Positions 38,550-49,500 of a stretch of DNA of 64,000 nt are shown here, piece after piece (the stretch's first letter is position 1; each line of letters starts with the position of its first letter). The notes below the pieces were generated by a model. The model was not told the origin of the DNA, searched no databases, and was given only the letters and a program-made list of their open reading frames with translations. The position numbers and the translations under genes are program-made. Source of the DNA: Nocardia inohanensis NBRC 100128 (lineage in GTDB: Bacteria; Actinomycetota; Actinomycetes; Mycobacteriales; Mycobacteriaceae); assembly GCF_001612945.1 (NCBI RefSeq), contig NZ_BDBK01000004.1:186001-250000 (forward strand), read 5' to 3'.

Positions 38550-40199
38550 CTATGAATGTCGTTGCCGGAAGCGCTCTTCGAAGCCGGTCACATAGATCGA
38601 CGGCGGGGTCGTCGATGTGGTGGCCTCCACTACACCGTCATCGGCCACGTAGTACAACGCCCGGGCGATGGCGATCTCTTCCGGTGCGGTCGGAACGTAC
38701 ACCAGCCAGCCGACCGAAACTCGTTCCGCGACCAGCTGATCGAGCGGATAGGCGCTGGTGTCGGTGTCTTCCAGCCGGTAGCGCACGGCGGCGATGGCCT
38801 CGTCGGCGGGCAGCGGCTCCGGGCCGGTGCGGGCCACACCGGCCAGGGTGAGCTGATAGTGCGCGGCATCCAGATCCGCTGTGGGACCGAAGACTTCGGC
38901 CAGCATGGCGCGGGTGACGTCGCGGCGCTCGGCGGCGGCCACGAAATCGGCTACGGCGGAGCGTTGTTCGTCGGTGGGGTGCTCGGCCGCCAAGCCGGTG
39001 ATCACCTCGATGACGGTGCCGGTGGTCCAGATGCCGGGGACGGCGGCGGCCAAATCGGCGGCGGCCGGGGAATCGCCGCGGAACCAGCGGCCGCGCTCCC
39101 ACCAGTAGCAGAAGGTGAGCAGGCCGCCGGCGGCACGAGTGTTCAGCACGGGGTTGGCGATCCACTCGGGCGCACCCGCGTACACCCGTGGGAAGGGGGC
39201 GTTGCCGTTGTAGGCGGCTTCGAGTTCCGGTGCGTTCCAGACGCCGCCGGAGAGCACGGCGCGGCCGCCGGGCAGCACGTACAGCGAGGAGCCGGAGCGG
39301 CGGGAGCCTTCGAACCAGCCGAAGGAGGGCAGCATGCGCGGGCCCCATTCGGAGCCGATCGCCACGAAAGCGGCGGAGATGGCGGCCCAACGGGACCACA
39401 GCAGTGGAAAATCCGGGAAGTCGTCTTCGGAAATCGTTGGCAGGAAGCCTGATTCGGCATCCTCGCGGGCGGATTCGGCGGCCTGCTGCGGGGTTCGCGA
39501 CTGCCGGTTGCCGTGGTTGGCGTAGGCGGCCAGCCAAGTGGGCAGGGTGGAGCGCGGGTAGCGTTCGAGATCGGCGCGGTAGTGCTCCGGGGCGAGCAAT
39601 TGGTCGTCGGGGAACGGTTCGTCGCCGTAATCGTGATCGACAGTGAGTTCACCGGCGGCGGTGAGTTCCAGTTCGAGCCGCCACCACGGGCCGTCGCCGA
39701 GTTCGGCGGAGAGTTCGCGATGCTCGGCGACCACGGTCAGCGCCTCAACCGGCGGGGTCAGTGCGATCTGCCGGCCCGCTTCGTTGAAGTAGAGCAGGCG
39801 GGAGCGCTGGGCGGTGGTGGTGAGCGCGAAAGCGGCGGAGAGACGGTGCCAGCCCTCCGGACCGAAATCGATCAACTCGCGGGCCAAGCGGTGGGCGAGC
39901 CGGCGGGCCTGGGCGGGAAGGTCGGCAGCCGGGGGCGCGTCGATGCTGAAGCCGACGTCGGGAACGGTCGACTCGGCACCGGACTCCGCGGGCGCGGTGC
40001 CGTTCTCCGCGGTTTCGCTCCCGGGCGCGGTGGCCTCGGAATCCGGTGCCGCCGCGCCGGATTCGGCCTCCACACCGATCACCGGGGCGAGCTTGTCGAA
40101 GGGTAGATCCACGACGTCGCCGGGGGTTCGATCTGCCTGTTCGATGGTCTGCTCGGATTCCACTGTCTTGGAGCTGCTTTCGCTGGATCGGTCGGACAC
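38550..40199 (-). CDS. YezG-like immunity-like protein with added C-terminal domain
   Basis: 549 residues from GTG 40199, two bases after the previous stop. An acidic disordered N terminus (~1-105) precedes the two domains shared with 7334-8506: YezG-like ('FGPEGWHRLSAAFAL', 'LGDGPWWRLELELTAAG', 'YPRSTLPTWLAAY') and the unnamed domain ('LLWSRWAAISAAFVAI', 'LPGGRAVLSGGVWNAPEL', 'FCYWWERGRWFRGDSPAA'). A further ~85 residues ('VRYRLEDTDTSAYPL', 'VSVGWLVYVPTAPEE', 'YYVADDGVVEATTS') resemble an Imm35/YrhB-type immunity domain, which the first copy lacks. Stacked immunity-type domains beside a giant toxin suggest a multi-target antitoxin; export chaperone is the alternative. Confidence 0.6.
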   Translation of the reverse strand: MSDRSSESSSKTVESEQTIEQADRTPGDVVDLPFDKLAPVIGVEAESGAAAPDSEATAPGSETAENGTAPAESGAESTVPDVGFSIDAPPAADLPAQARRLAHRLARELIDFGPEGWHRLSAAFALTTTAQRSRLLYFNEAGRQIALTPPVEALTVVAEHRELSAELGDGPWWRLELELTAAGELTVDHDYGDEPFPDDQLLAPEHYRADLERYPRSTLPTWLAAYANHGNRQSRTPQQAAESAREDAESGFLPTISEDDFPDFPLLWSRWAAISAAFVAIGSEWGPRMLPSFGWFEGSRRSGSSLYVLPGGRAVLSGGVWNAPELEAAYNGNAPFPRVYAGAPEWIANPVLNTRAAGGLLTFCYWWERGRWFRGDSPAAADLAAAVPGIWTTGTVIEVITGLAAEHPTDEQRSAVADFVAAAERRDVTRAMLAEVFGPTADLDAAHYQLTLAGVARTGPEPLPADEAIAAVRYRLEDTDTSAYPLDQLVAERVSVGWLVYVPTAPEEIAIARALYYVADDGVVEATTSTTPPSIYVTGFEERFRQRHS

Positions 40200-40201
40200 G
40201 G

Positions 40202-40468
40202 TCAGTCGCGCCCCGGGAACTTGCGCTCGAATTCGGCGCGGCGCCGGGCGGCATTGCTGCCGTCCAATTGGCCCGCGAAGGCGGTGCGGGCGGCGACGGT
40301 CAGCTGCTCGGGGATCTCCGGGTAGGCACGGGCGATGGCCCACAGCGCGTCCTGGGTGGGCAGATCCAATCCGGACTCCGAACGCACGCCCTGCCCGGCC
40401 GAGGCGGCGGCCAGCGCATTGTCGAAATTGCGGCGCAACTGCTCCTCGCTGGGGCGGCCAGCCTGCAC
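40202..40468 (-). CDS. Small helical protein (88 aa), paralogue of 21006 gene
   Basis: GTG 40468 is chosen because AGGAGG lies 6 bases upstream and this start aligns with the paralogue at 21006-21263; two ATGs further upstream do not. Conserved blocks: 'GRPSEEQLRRNFDNAL', 'TQDALWAIARAYPEIPEQL', 'AFAGQLDGSNAARRRAEF'. It sits 104 bases after the giant gene and two bases before the immunity-like gene, so it may act with either. Confidence 0.7.
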   Translation of the reverse strand: MQAGRPSEEQLRRNFDNALAAASAGQGVRSESGLDLPTQDALWAIARAYPEIPEQLTVAARTAFAGQLDGSNAARRRAEFERKFPGRD

Positions 40469-40572
40469 GTGCATCCTCCTCATCTCACCGGAACCAATAG
40501 CCAGCATCACATATCCCGCGCGACCGTGCGGTGGCCGAAATCGTAAGAATCGGCGAATTCACATCGGGGCGC

Positions 40573-43500
40573 TCATCCGAAAATACTGCCGCGCCGGACC
40601 GGATCGGCCAGTACATCGCGGATCAGCAGGCCGAGATCGGCATCCGCGGGCAGTGCGCGATACCGCAGCTCACACTGCGGATTACCGGCCACGCTCACCA
40701 GCAGGCGATGCAGGCCCTGGCCGTTGCGCTCCCAATACGCGTCCGCACCCAACCGGTCCACCGGAATGACCATGTCCTGGATGCGCAATACCAGCCCCAG
40801 TTGCCGATCCCGGTAGAACATGACCGGCACGCCGTCCAACCGGTCGTAGATACCGGCCATCGCGCCCATGCTGTTCGGCACGGACGACAGCTCACCGGTG
40901 GCGGGATCCAGCGTCGCGAACTCCCCGAAACCCGAGTGCGAGCGCAGCAGCAGGCGGCCGCTGTTGGCAGGTGCGGCCGCACGCGGGAAGCGGCTGCCGG
41001 GCCGGGAACCGTTGCCGCCATTGCCGTTCCCATTGGCTCCGGGGGCGCCGGGCGAACCCATCATCGGGGAACCGGCGGGAGATGCGGTGTTCGCACCGCT
41101 TCCGCCGGATCCGTCGCCGCCCGGTGCAGGCGTAGTCGTCTCGGTCGGCTCCGGAGCCTGAGACCCGTTCGGCCCATGCGCATTCGGCGTTCCGCCATTG
41201 CCTGCACCCGCACCGGAACCACCCGGCTTTTCCCACGGAGTGTAGGGCTGCGGCGCAGCCGGATGCCCCGTCCCGGACGCGGGACCGGCAGGAGACCCCG
41301 TCTCCGACGAACCACCATGCCCCGCACCACCATTCGACGGGCTGGTGCCGTCGGGCAACGAAGGCACGCTGGGCAAACTCGAACCAGGAAGGTCGGGCTG
41401 CGAAGACCCCGGCCAGCCAGGAACATTCGGCCAATCAATCACCGGCGGCTGCGGCACATTCGGCGGCCAGTCGCCGCCTGGCCAAGTCGGACCGGTCGGC
41501 GGCAGCGACGGCACAGCTGGAATCGAAGGTACCGATGGGATCGACGGCACCGACGGCATGGATGGCACCGACGGCTGCGGCACATGCGGCTGCGGAGTCA
41601 CCGGTGGCACATGTGGCTGTGGCTGTGGCTGTGGCTGTGGCTGTGGCTGTGGCTGTGGCTGTGGCTGTGGAGGACTTTGCTCCGGCGGCAACGCCCAGGG
41701 CGCAGGCTGTTTCGACGGCTCCGGCACGTATTCCGGGAACTCCGGATCGAAATCGTGCGGCAAATGCGGCAGATGCGACCGCCAATTCGGCCGCCACTGC
41801 GGCAACTCCCGCCTGGGCCCAGGTTCGTCCCGGCGATCCGGATCATCCGGCTGCGGCTCATCCGTCTCGGCCCGATCCCCTTCCGGCTCAGCGGCATCCG
41901 GCTCGCGCGAGTTCACCTCGGGCGCGGCGTCGTCAGGTTGGGACGGTTCGACTGGCACAGGCGGCGCTTCGTCGTCGGACTTCGCCCGTACCGTCGGGGT
42001 GTCCGCGCTGGGAGCCGGGGTTTCGGCGGGAGAAGTGGTGGGCGGGGTACCGGGACCGTCGCCGGCCGGCAGGCCGTCGGGTGAACCGGGATCCGGGTCG
42101 TCGCCGTCCCGCGGGATGTGCTGCTTCACGAAGTCGGCGAAAGCCTGTGCGTGGTGCAGGTTCTCGGCCGCAGTGCGCAGACCTTCGAAGGCGGCTCCGG
42201 GATCGCCCTGGTCCATTCGGATGGTCCGGGACTGGAGATAGTCCATGGTGTCGGCGAGTAGGTCCGGGGTGAGGGACGATTCGTCGGTGCGCAGACCGGT
42301 GACGTCGTGCAGGGTGCGGATGGCGCGGCGGAGCTGCTCGCGGGCGGCGTCCCGGGCGAGTTCGGCGTCGGTGTGGGGGTTGTCGATGGTGGCCGCAGCG
42401 GATTCCCGGCGCGCCGGCTCCTGCGGAGACTCGACGGCGTGGACCTCGTCGCCCGGCGCGGCCTCGTGGCGGGCGATGACCTCGTCGACCAGGTGGGTCC
42501 GCAAGGCTGCCTCCCGCAACCGCAGCATGCGGTCATGCCATGCCTGTTGCTGATCCACCGGCAGAGTCCGGGCGGCCAGCTCGTCGATGGTCTCCCGCAC
42601 CCGGTCCGGGGTGAGTTCGGAGCGGTCGACCGGCAGGCCGCGCATGGCCGCTTCCAGATCGGCGGCGGCTTCGTCTCGCGCCCGGGTGATGGCTTCGAGA
42701 GGCGTCTCGCCCGGGCGCGCATCGGCCAGGACGGCGGCCTCGAGCTGCGCGGGCGTCAGCCCCTCCGGTGACCGCGGGGCTTCGGGCGCACCGGCGAGCC
42801 GGTCGTTGTACTCGGCGCCGATCCGGGCCAGCGCTTCGATATCGGCCGCCCGGCTCAGCACCTCCTCGCGCATGCGGGTGATCTCGGCGTCGATCAGGTC
42901 GGGGGTCAAGCGCTCGTGCGGGTCCAGCTTGCCGTCGCGGTACTTCTCGTACACCTCGGCATAGCGGGCTGGGTCGGCGTCGGTGAGGTCCACGCCCAGC
43001 AGACGCGTCCACACGCCGGCCGATCGGGAGGGGTCGTCGGAGGTGTGGGGTTCGCCGATGAGCTGGTCGGCGGCGATGAAGCCGCGCAGGAACGCGGGAG
43101 CGTCCGCGTCGAAGATCCGCATCTCGCCGGTGAGCACCCGCGGGTCGGCGGCCGGATCGTGGCGCAGGCCGGTGGTGAACGGGTCGAGATCGCCCAGGGT
43201 GGTGAGGTATTCGGTGAGTGCGGCGCGCAGCGGCTCCGCCTCGCCCGGCCGGTAGACGATATCGACCAGGGCCGAACGCATCGACGAACCCGAGATGCCC
43301 TTGTCCTGTGGGCCGTACTCGAGCTTCTTGTCGTACTGGCGCGGCCACAGGTCTTCACCGGGCAGGCCGAGCCGCTGGGCCAGCAGGTCCCGCGCGGCAT
43401 CGGTCACGCTCTGGTCGATGGCGCTGAGCCGCTTGGCGTAATCGGCGAGGGCCTTCAGCTGATCCAGTCGCCGCACCTCGGCGACCTTGGGGTCGGCGAG

Positions 43501-46500
43501 TACTTCGGCGACCCGCCGCGGTGTCAGCTGATCGGGTTCCAGGCCGAGTTGTTCGGCGAGCCGCCCGCGCATGCGGTTGAGGTCGTTGAAGTTGTCGAGT
43601 GCGTCGATGGTCCGGACATAGTCGGCCATGCCCTCGATCTGTGCTGCTCGCAGCGCGTTCTCGTGGCGCAGCACATCGATGGTGCCGGCGAACTGGGACG
43701 GGTCGAGGTCCATCAGGTACACCGACAGCCGGTCGGCCAGCTCTTCGCGCGCGGCGCGGAGCTCGTCGGTGCCGCGATCGCCGAGATCGTCTGTCAGCCG
43801 GTCGATTTCGGAGCGCGGCGGGTCGAGATCCTGCCGCATTTCCCAGCTGCCGTCCGTCTGGAAGAGGGTGGCGGTCAGGCGGCGGCCGTCAACGATGTCG
43901 TCGACGTGGCGGACCCGCGGGGTCTCCAGTTCCCGTACCAGGGTGCGGCCCTGGTCGTCCATGCCGACCAGACGGAAGTCCGGTTGCAGCGCACCGGAAT
44001 TCACCAGTGCGGCCAGTTCGGGATGGGCGGCCAGCGCCCGCGTCAGCATTCGGCGGTGATCGAGCTGACCGTCGATGACGAGCAGTGCGGGTGTGCTTCC
44101 GGGCGCACCGGGCAGCAGGGCGATGCCGCGGTCGATCATCGCGCCACCGTTGTCGTGCACCCAATCCCGGGCCAGTCCGGCGGCGAAATCGGCTGTGCGC
44201 GTGTGGGCTTCCGCATCGGCACGAACGTATTCGTCCACCGCGCGGGTGAAATCGGCTGTGCTGTCGACCGTATCGCGCACGCCCGTGCGGAGTTCGGACA
44301 GCGTGTGCGCCAGGCGATCGGCGCTCAGGTCGGCGAGGTCGACCTCGAGGATCTGCGCCCAGCCGGAGCGTTCGTCGCGAATCTGCTCGCGCCGCAACGC
44401 GCCTTCCAGGAACTCCTTGCGACCCTGGTCGCGGCCCGGTTCATCGCTACCGCTCAGGTCGCCGAAGGCGCGGCCCGGTTCACCGCCGTTGTTGATGCCC
44501 TGCCATTCGAGCATCCGGCGCACGTGGATGCTCTCCCCCGAGCCGACCGCCACTTCGCGCGCCAGGCGGCCCAGCGGATCGTTGTCGAAGTAGCTGACCT
44601 CGGAGCTGTAGGGGAAGAGGGCGTCTTCTTCGTTGTAGCGCTGGGCGGCGTCGGCCAGCGCCTCGATGGCGGCCGCGCGGCGCATGGTCAGGTAGTTGCG
44701 TTCGTCGGCCGTTCCGGTCAGGGCGGACGGATCCACGTCGGAGATGCGGATACCGGCGCGGCGGGCGGCCTCGAGCAGCTCGCTCAGCGCCCGGTCCCGA
44801 GCAGCCAGGGCGGCGGTGACCTCCTGCGGCAGGTGTTCGTCGGAGGCACCCTCGACCAGCGGTTCGGGGGACGGGTCGGGGGTGGTCGCCGGCTCGTGAC
44901 CGAGCACATGCTGCGCCGGATCCGGCTGTGCCCCAGCCCCTTCGGGCGGCACGCCGTTCCTTTCCGCCAGGCCCGCGAACCGCAGGTCGGCATCCGCCGC
45001 GGCGAGCGTGTGCGGGTCGACCTCCGAACGCCACGGCGCATACTCGTCCCCGTCGGGGGTGAGCATGGCGATGTCCTCGCTCATGCCCTCACGCACGCGG
45101 CGGGTCAGGGCCCGGAAGCCGGGCAGGCGTTCCCGGCTCTGCCACAGCGTGGCCAGTTCCTTGAGGATGCGCGGCGGATTGAACTTGTCGCCGATGTGGG
45201 TGAAATTGTCGAGGTCGAAGACGAAACCGGCCTGCCAGACCATCATCGACATGTTCTTGCTGTCGATGGTCGAGCCGGACGGGTACTTCGGGGTGTGGCC
45301 GGTGAAGCCGTCGCGCAGGGCCGCCCACAGGCGCTGCACCAGCGAGCCGCGCGGTTTTTCGGGTTTCGCGGGCGGGACAGGAGCGGCGGGTTCCGGGCGG
45401 GTGGTCAGGTCCGCGCGCCAGACACCGTCGGGGCCCTCGGTGAGGCGGATGTGCAGGCGGTCGCCGTCGGTGTCGATGACGGCGCGATGCTCGGGGGTGT
45501 TCGGGTCGCGGCGGTCCAAGGCCAGTAGATCCGCGACATCCGCTGCGCCGTGCAGTGTTTCACCGCGCAGCTTGGCGAGCGTGGAGTCGCGGTGCTCGGC
45601 CGTCAACCGCTCCGGGTCCACCTCGAGCAAGCGTGCCCATTCGTCGCGCACCGCGGCGTGCTGGGCCGCGAGCTCGGCATCGGATTCGGCGTCGTGCCGT
45701 ACGGCGGCCTCGGCCATCGCCTCGATCGCACCGGCGCGCAGCAGGTGCTCCAGTTGCCGCTGCCCCGCCTCCTCGGCCACCCGCCGCGGCGAGGGATCGG
45801 ATTCGGGCAGGCCTAGCCGCTCCGCCAACGCCCGCCGGATGTCATCGAGCCCGCGGGCCCGCGGTGCGGGGTCGCCCGGCCGCCCGGGTTCATCGCCTTC
45901 CGCGCGATTCGGAGTACCGGGATGTTCGAGTGCGCCTGTCTCCGAATGCGTTCGGGTGGGCGAACTCGCGCCCGGGTGCTGCGGAGGCGTCGGGTCGGTG
46001 CCGTTCGGACCGCCTTCGAGCGCAGACCTGCCCGCCTCCTCGATGGCGGCGGCCGCCATCCGGTCGGTGAGTCCGAGCGCCTCCAGTTCGGCCTCCATGG
46101 CCCGAACCTGTTCCGGATCGGCCTCGGTCCGCCAGAACTCCTCTTCGCCGTATCGCTCCCGCACGCTCAACGGCTCGAAATCGGCGGGATGCCGCATGGG
46201 GGTGGCGCGTTCACCGAGGTCGGGGTCACCGAAATGCCCACGTGCCCTGGCGATCTCCGCGACCTCACGCAATACCGAGATCGGGTCGGTGTGGCGGACC
46301 ATGGCGTCGGTCAGGCCGAGCGCCTCCACCAGCCGGTGGGCGTACGCCAGTTCCTCAGGGCTACGCGGCACCCCGGCCTCGGGCAGCAGGTTCCGGACGA
46401 ACTCGCGTATGGAGCGCAGCTGCTCCGGCAGCGGATCTCCGGTATCGACCGCCGGTGGTTCCGCCTCCGGCAGCGGCACCGTATTCGGTTCCGCCCCAGC

Positions 46501-49500
46501 GTTTTCGGTCGGAGTATGCCGGTTGGCACCGGCGTCGCCCGAATCCTCGCCGGGGGCAGGAGCCGACGTGGGGCCCGAGTCCGGGTTCTTCGGATCGTTC
46601 GGATCGACGGGTGCCGGGCCCACGTCGTCGGGCCCCGGGTCTTCCGGATTCCGAGGCGGGGATTCACGCGGGAGGCGTCGATCGACCCCGGCCTGGTCGG
46701 CCTCGTGGCGGGCGATGAGTTCGTCCACGAGATGGGTGCGGGTGGCGGCTTCTCGGAGTTGCTCGACGCGGTCGTGCCAGGGCTGTTGCTGATCGATCGG
46801 CAGTGCGCGCGTGGACAATTCGTCGATCGTTTCGCGCAGGCGTTCGGGGGTGAGTTCGGTGTGGTCGACCGGTAGGCCGCGCATCGCCGCATCGAGCGCG
46901 GCGGTGGCTTCTTCGCGGCCGCGACGCAGGGTATCGAGGGGGGCTTCGTCCGGGCGGGCGTCGGCGAGAAGTGCGGCTTCGAAGCCGGATTCGGCTGCCC
47001 GGGACCGGTTTTCGGCGGCGTGCAAGCCTTCGGCGGCGGTGCGCAGCGCATCCAGGCGGTCCTGCTGGGAGGAGACGAGCCCCTCGGCCATCGGCAGATT
47101 CGCCAGATGCTCGAGGGTGCCGGGCAGGCGGCGCGGGCTGAGATCACTGTGCGTGATCGGGCGGCTCGGTTCGGCGCCGGTGCCCGGTGCGGGACGTTCC
47201 GGGGCGACCGGCAGATTGGCCAGAGCGATGTCCGCGCGCGTGCGGGCGGTCACGAGATCCGCACGGGCCGAATCGAGTTCGCGTGCGGCGCTGCGCGGAT
47301 CGGCCGGCGGGGCGGGCTCGGGAGCCGACTGCCGGTTGTATGCCTCGGCGATACGCGCCAGCGCCTCGATATCCGCGGCCCGGTTCAGCACCTCCTCGCG
47401 CATCCGGGTGACCTCGGCCGCCAGCTGATCGGGGGTGAGCGTCTCGTGCTTCTCGATCTTGCCGTCGCGGTACTTCTCGTAGATGTCGGCCCACTGTTCG
47501 GGGGTGGCATCGCTGAGGTCCAGGCCCAGCAGCCGCGACCAGACGCCCGCCGAATGCGCGGGATCGTCGATGCTGTGAGCAGCGCCGATCAGCTCGTCGG
47601 CGGCGGCGAAACCCCGCAGGAAGGCGGGGCCGGACGGATCGTGCACGGCCAGTTCGCCATCCACCGCACGGGGATCGGTGGCGGGGTCGTAGCGCAGGCC
47701 GTCGGTGAACGGGTCGAGCGCGCCGAGGGTGTTCAAGTATTCGGTGAGCGCCGTGCGCAGGTTCGCCGTCTCGCCCGGACGGTGGACGATATCGGCGAGG
47801 GCGGCGAGCATCGACGAGCCCGAAATGCCCTTGTCCTGCGGACCGTATCCGGTGAGCTGCTTGTCGTAGCGGCGCGGGTACAGCTGCTCGGCATCGATGT
47901 CCAGGCGTTGCGCCAGCAGGTTCCGGGCGGCGTCGGTGACCTTCTTGTCCAGGCCGCCGAGTTGATTGGCGTAGTCGGCCAAGGCTTTCAGCTGGTCCAG
48001 GCGGCGCACCTTGGGCACCGACGGATCGCTGAGCACCTCGGCCACCCGTTGCGGGGTCAGCTCGCCCGGGTCCACGCCGAGCTGGTTGGCCAGGCGATTG
48101 CGCAGGCGGTCCAGGTCGTGGAAGTTGTCGATGGCATCACTGGTGCGGATGAAATCCGTCATGCCCTCGATCTGCGCGGCCTGGAGGGCGTTCTCGTGCC
48201 GGAGCTGGGCGATGGTGCCGGCGAGCTGTTCCGGGGAGAGGTCCATCCGGTAGACGGCGAGGCGGTCGGCCAGTTCGTCCCGGGCGGTGCGCAGGTCGTC
48301 GGGGGTGCGGTCGGCGAGGTCGGCGGTGAGCGCGTCGATTTCGGACGGCGGGGGTGTGCCCGGATCCTGGAGCACTCGCCAGCGTTCGCCGTCGTCGCTG
48401 AGCAGGGTGGCGGTGAGGCGGCGGCCGTCCACGATCTCGTCGATCTGGCGGACCCGCGGGGTTTCCAGCTCGTGGATGAGCGGGTTGCCGTGCTCGTCTA
48501 CCTCTACCAGACGTAGATCCAGGTGCAGGGCATCGGAATTCAGGCGTTCACCGAGCTCCGGATGGGCCGCCAAGGTGCGGGCGAGGGTGTCGTAGTGACC
48601 GGGCTGTCCGTCGATCACGACCAGATGCGGTGCATCGCCGGGGTTTTCACCCGGACGGATGCCGACGCCGGGCTCGATCATCGTGCCGCCGTGCGCGAGG
48701 ATCCAGTCGCGGCCCAGGCCGAGCGTGAAATCGTGGGCGCGCGAGTGCGCTTCGTCGTCCGCGCGCAGGTAGTCGTCGACCGCCTGCCGGAACTCGGCGA
48801 CGTCGTCGGAACCATCGCGGACGCTCATGCGCAGTTCGGACAGGGTGTGCGCGAGTCGTTCGGGGGTCAGTTCCTCGAGGCCGATGCCGAGCATCTGCGC
48901 CCAGCCGGAGCGCTCGTCGCGGATCTGGTCGCGGCGTAGGGCGTTCTCCAGGAACGCTTTCAGGCCGTCGTCACGGCCGGGTTGGTCGGTGTAGCTGAGA
49001 TCCCCCCAGTCGCGGCCGGGTTCGCCGCCGTTGTTGACGCCCTCCCAATCGAGGATGGTGGTGGGATCGCCCTGGGCGCGCGCCACCTCCTTGAGGAAGC
49101 GGCCCAGCGGGTCGTTGTCGAAGAAACTGACCTCATCGCTGTACGGGATGAGGGCGTGTTCCTCGTTGTAGCGCTGCGATGCCAGCTGGAGGGCCTCGAT
49201 GACGCCGGCGCGGCGCAGGTTCAGGTACGCCTGCTCGTCGACCAGGCGGCTCAGGGTTTCCGGGTCCGCGTCCGGGATCGAAAGGCCCTGGCGGCGGGCT
49301 ACTTCCAGCAGTTCCCGGAGTGCGTGTTCGCGGTCCGCGAGCGCATTCGTCACCTCCGGAGGCAGGGCGGAGTCTGCGACGTCGCCCCGCACGACCGGTT
49401 CCGCGGCCAGGGTGCGGTCCGGCGCACCGGCTTCGGCGTTATCGGCGGGCAGCTGGCGAGGCGTCGAATCCGGTTGGGCGGCAGCCGGTTCCGGGGTGTC

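Noticed and set aside
41614..41670. Phase variation by the TGGCTG tract
   Set aside because: The unit is 6 bp, so gains or losses keep the frame; it can change length but not switch the gene off.
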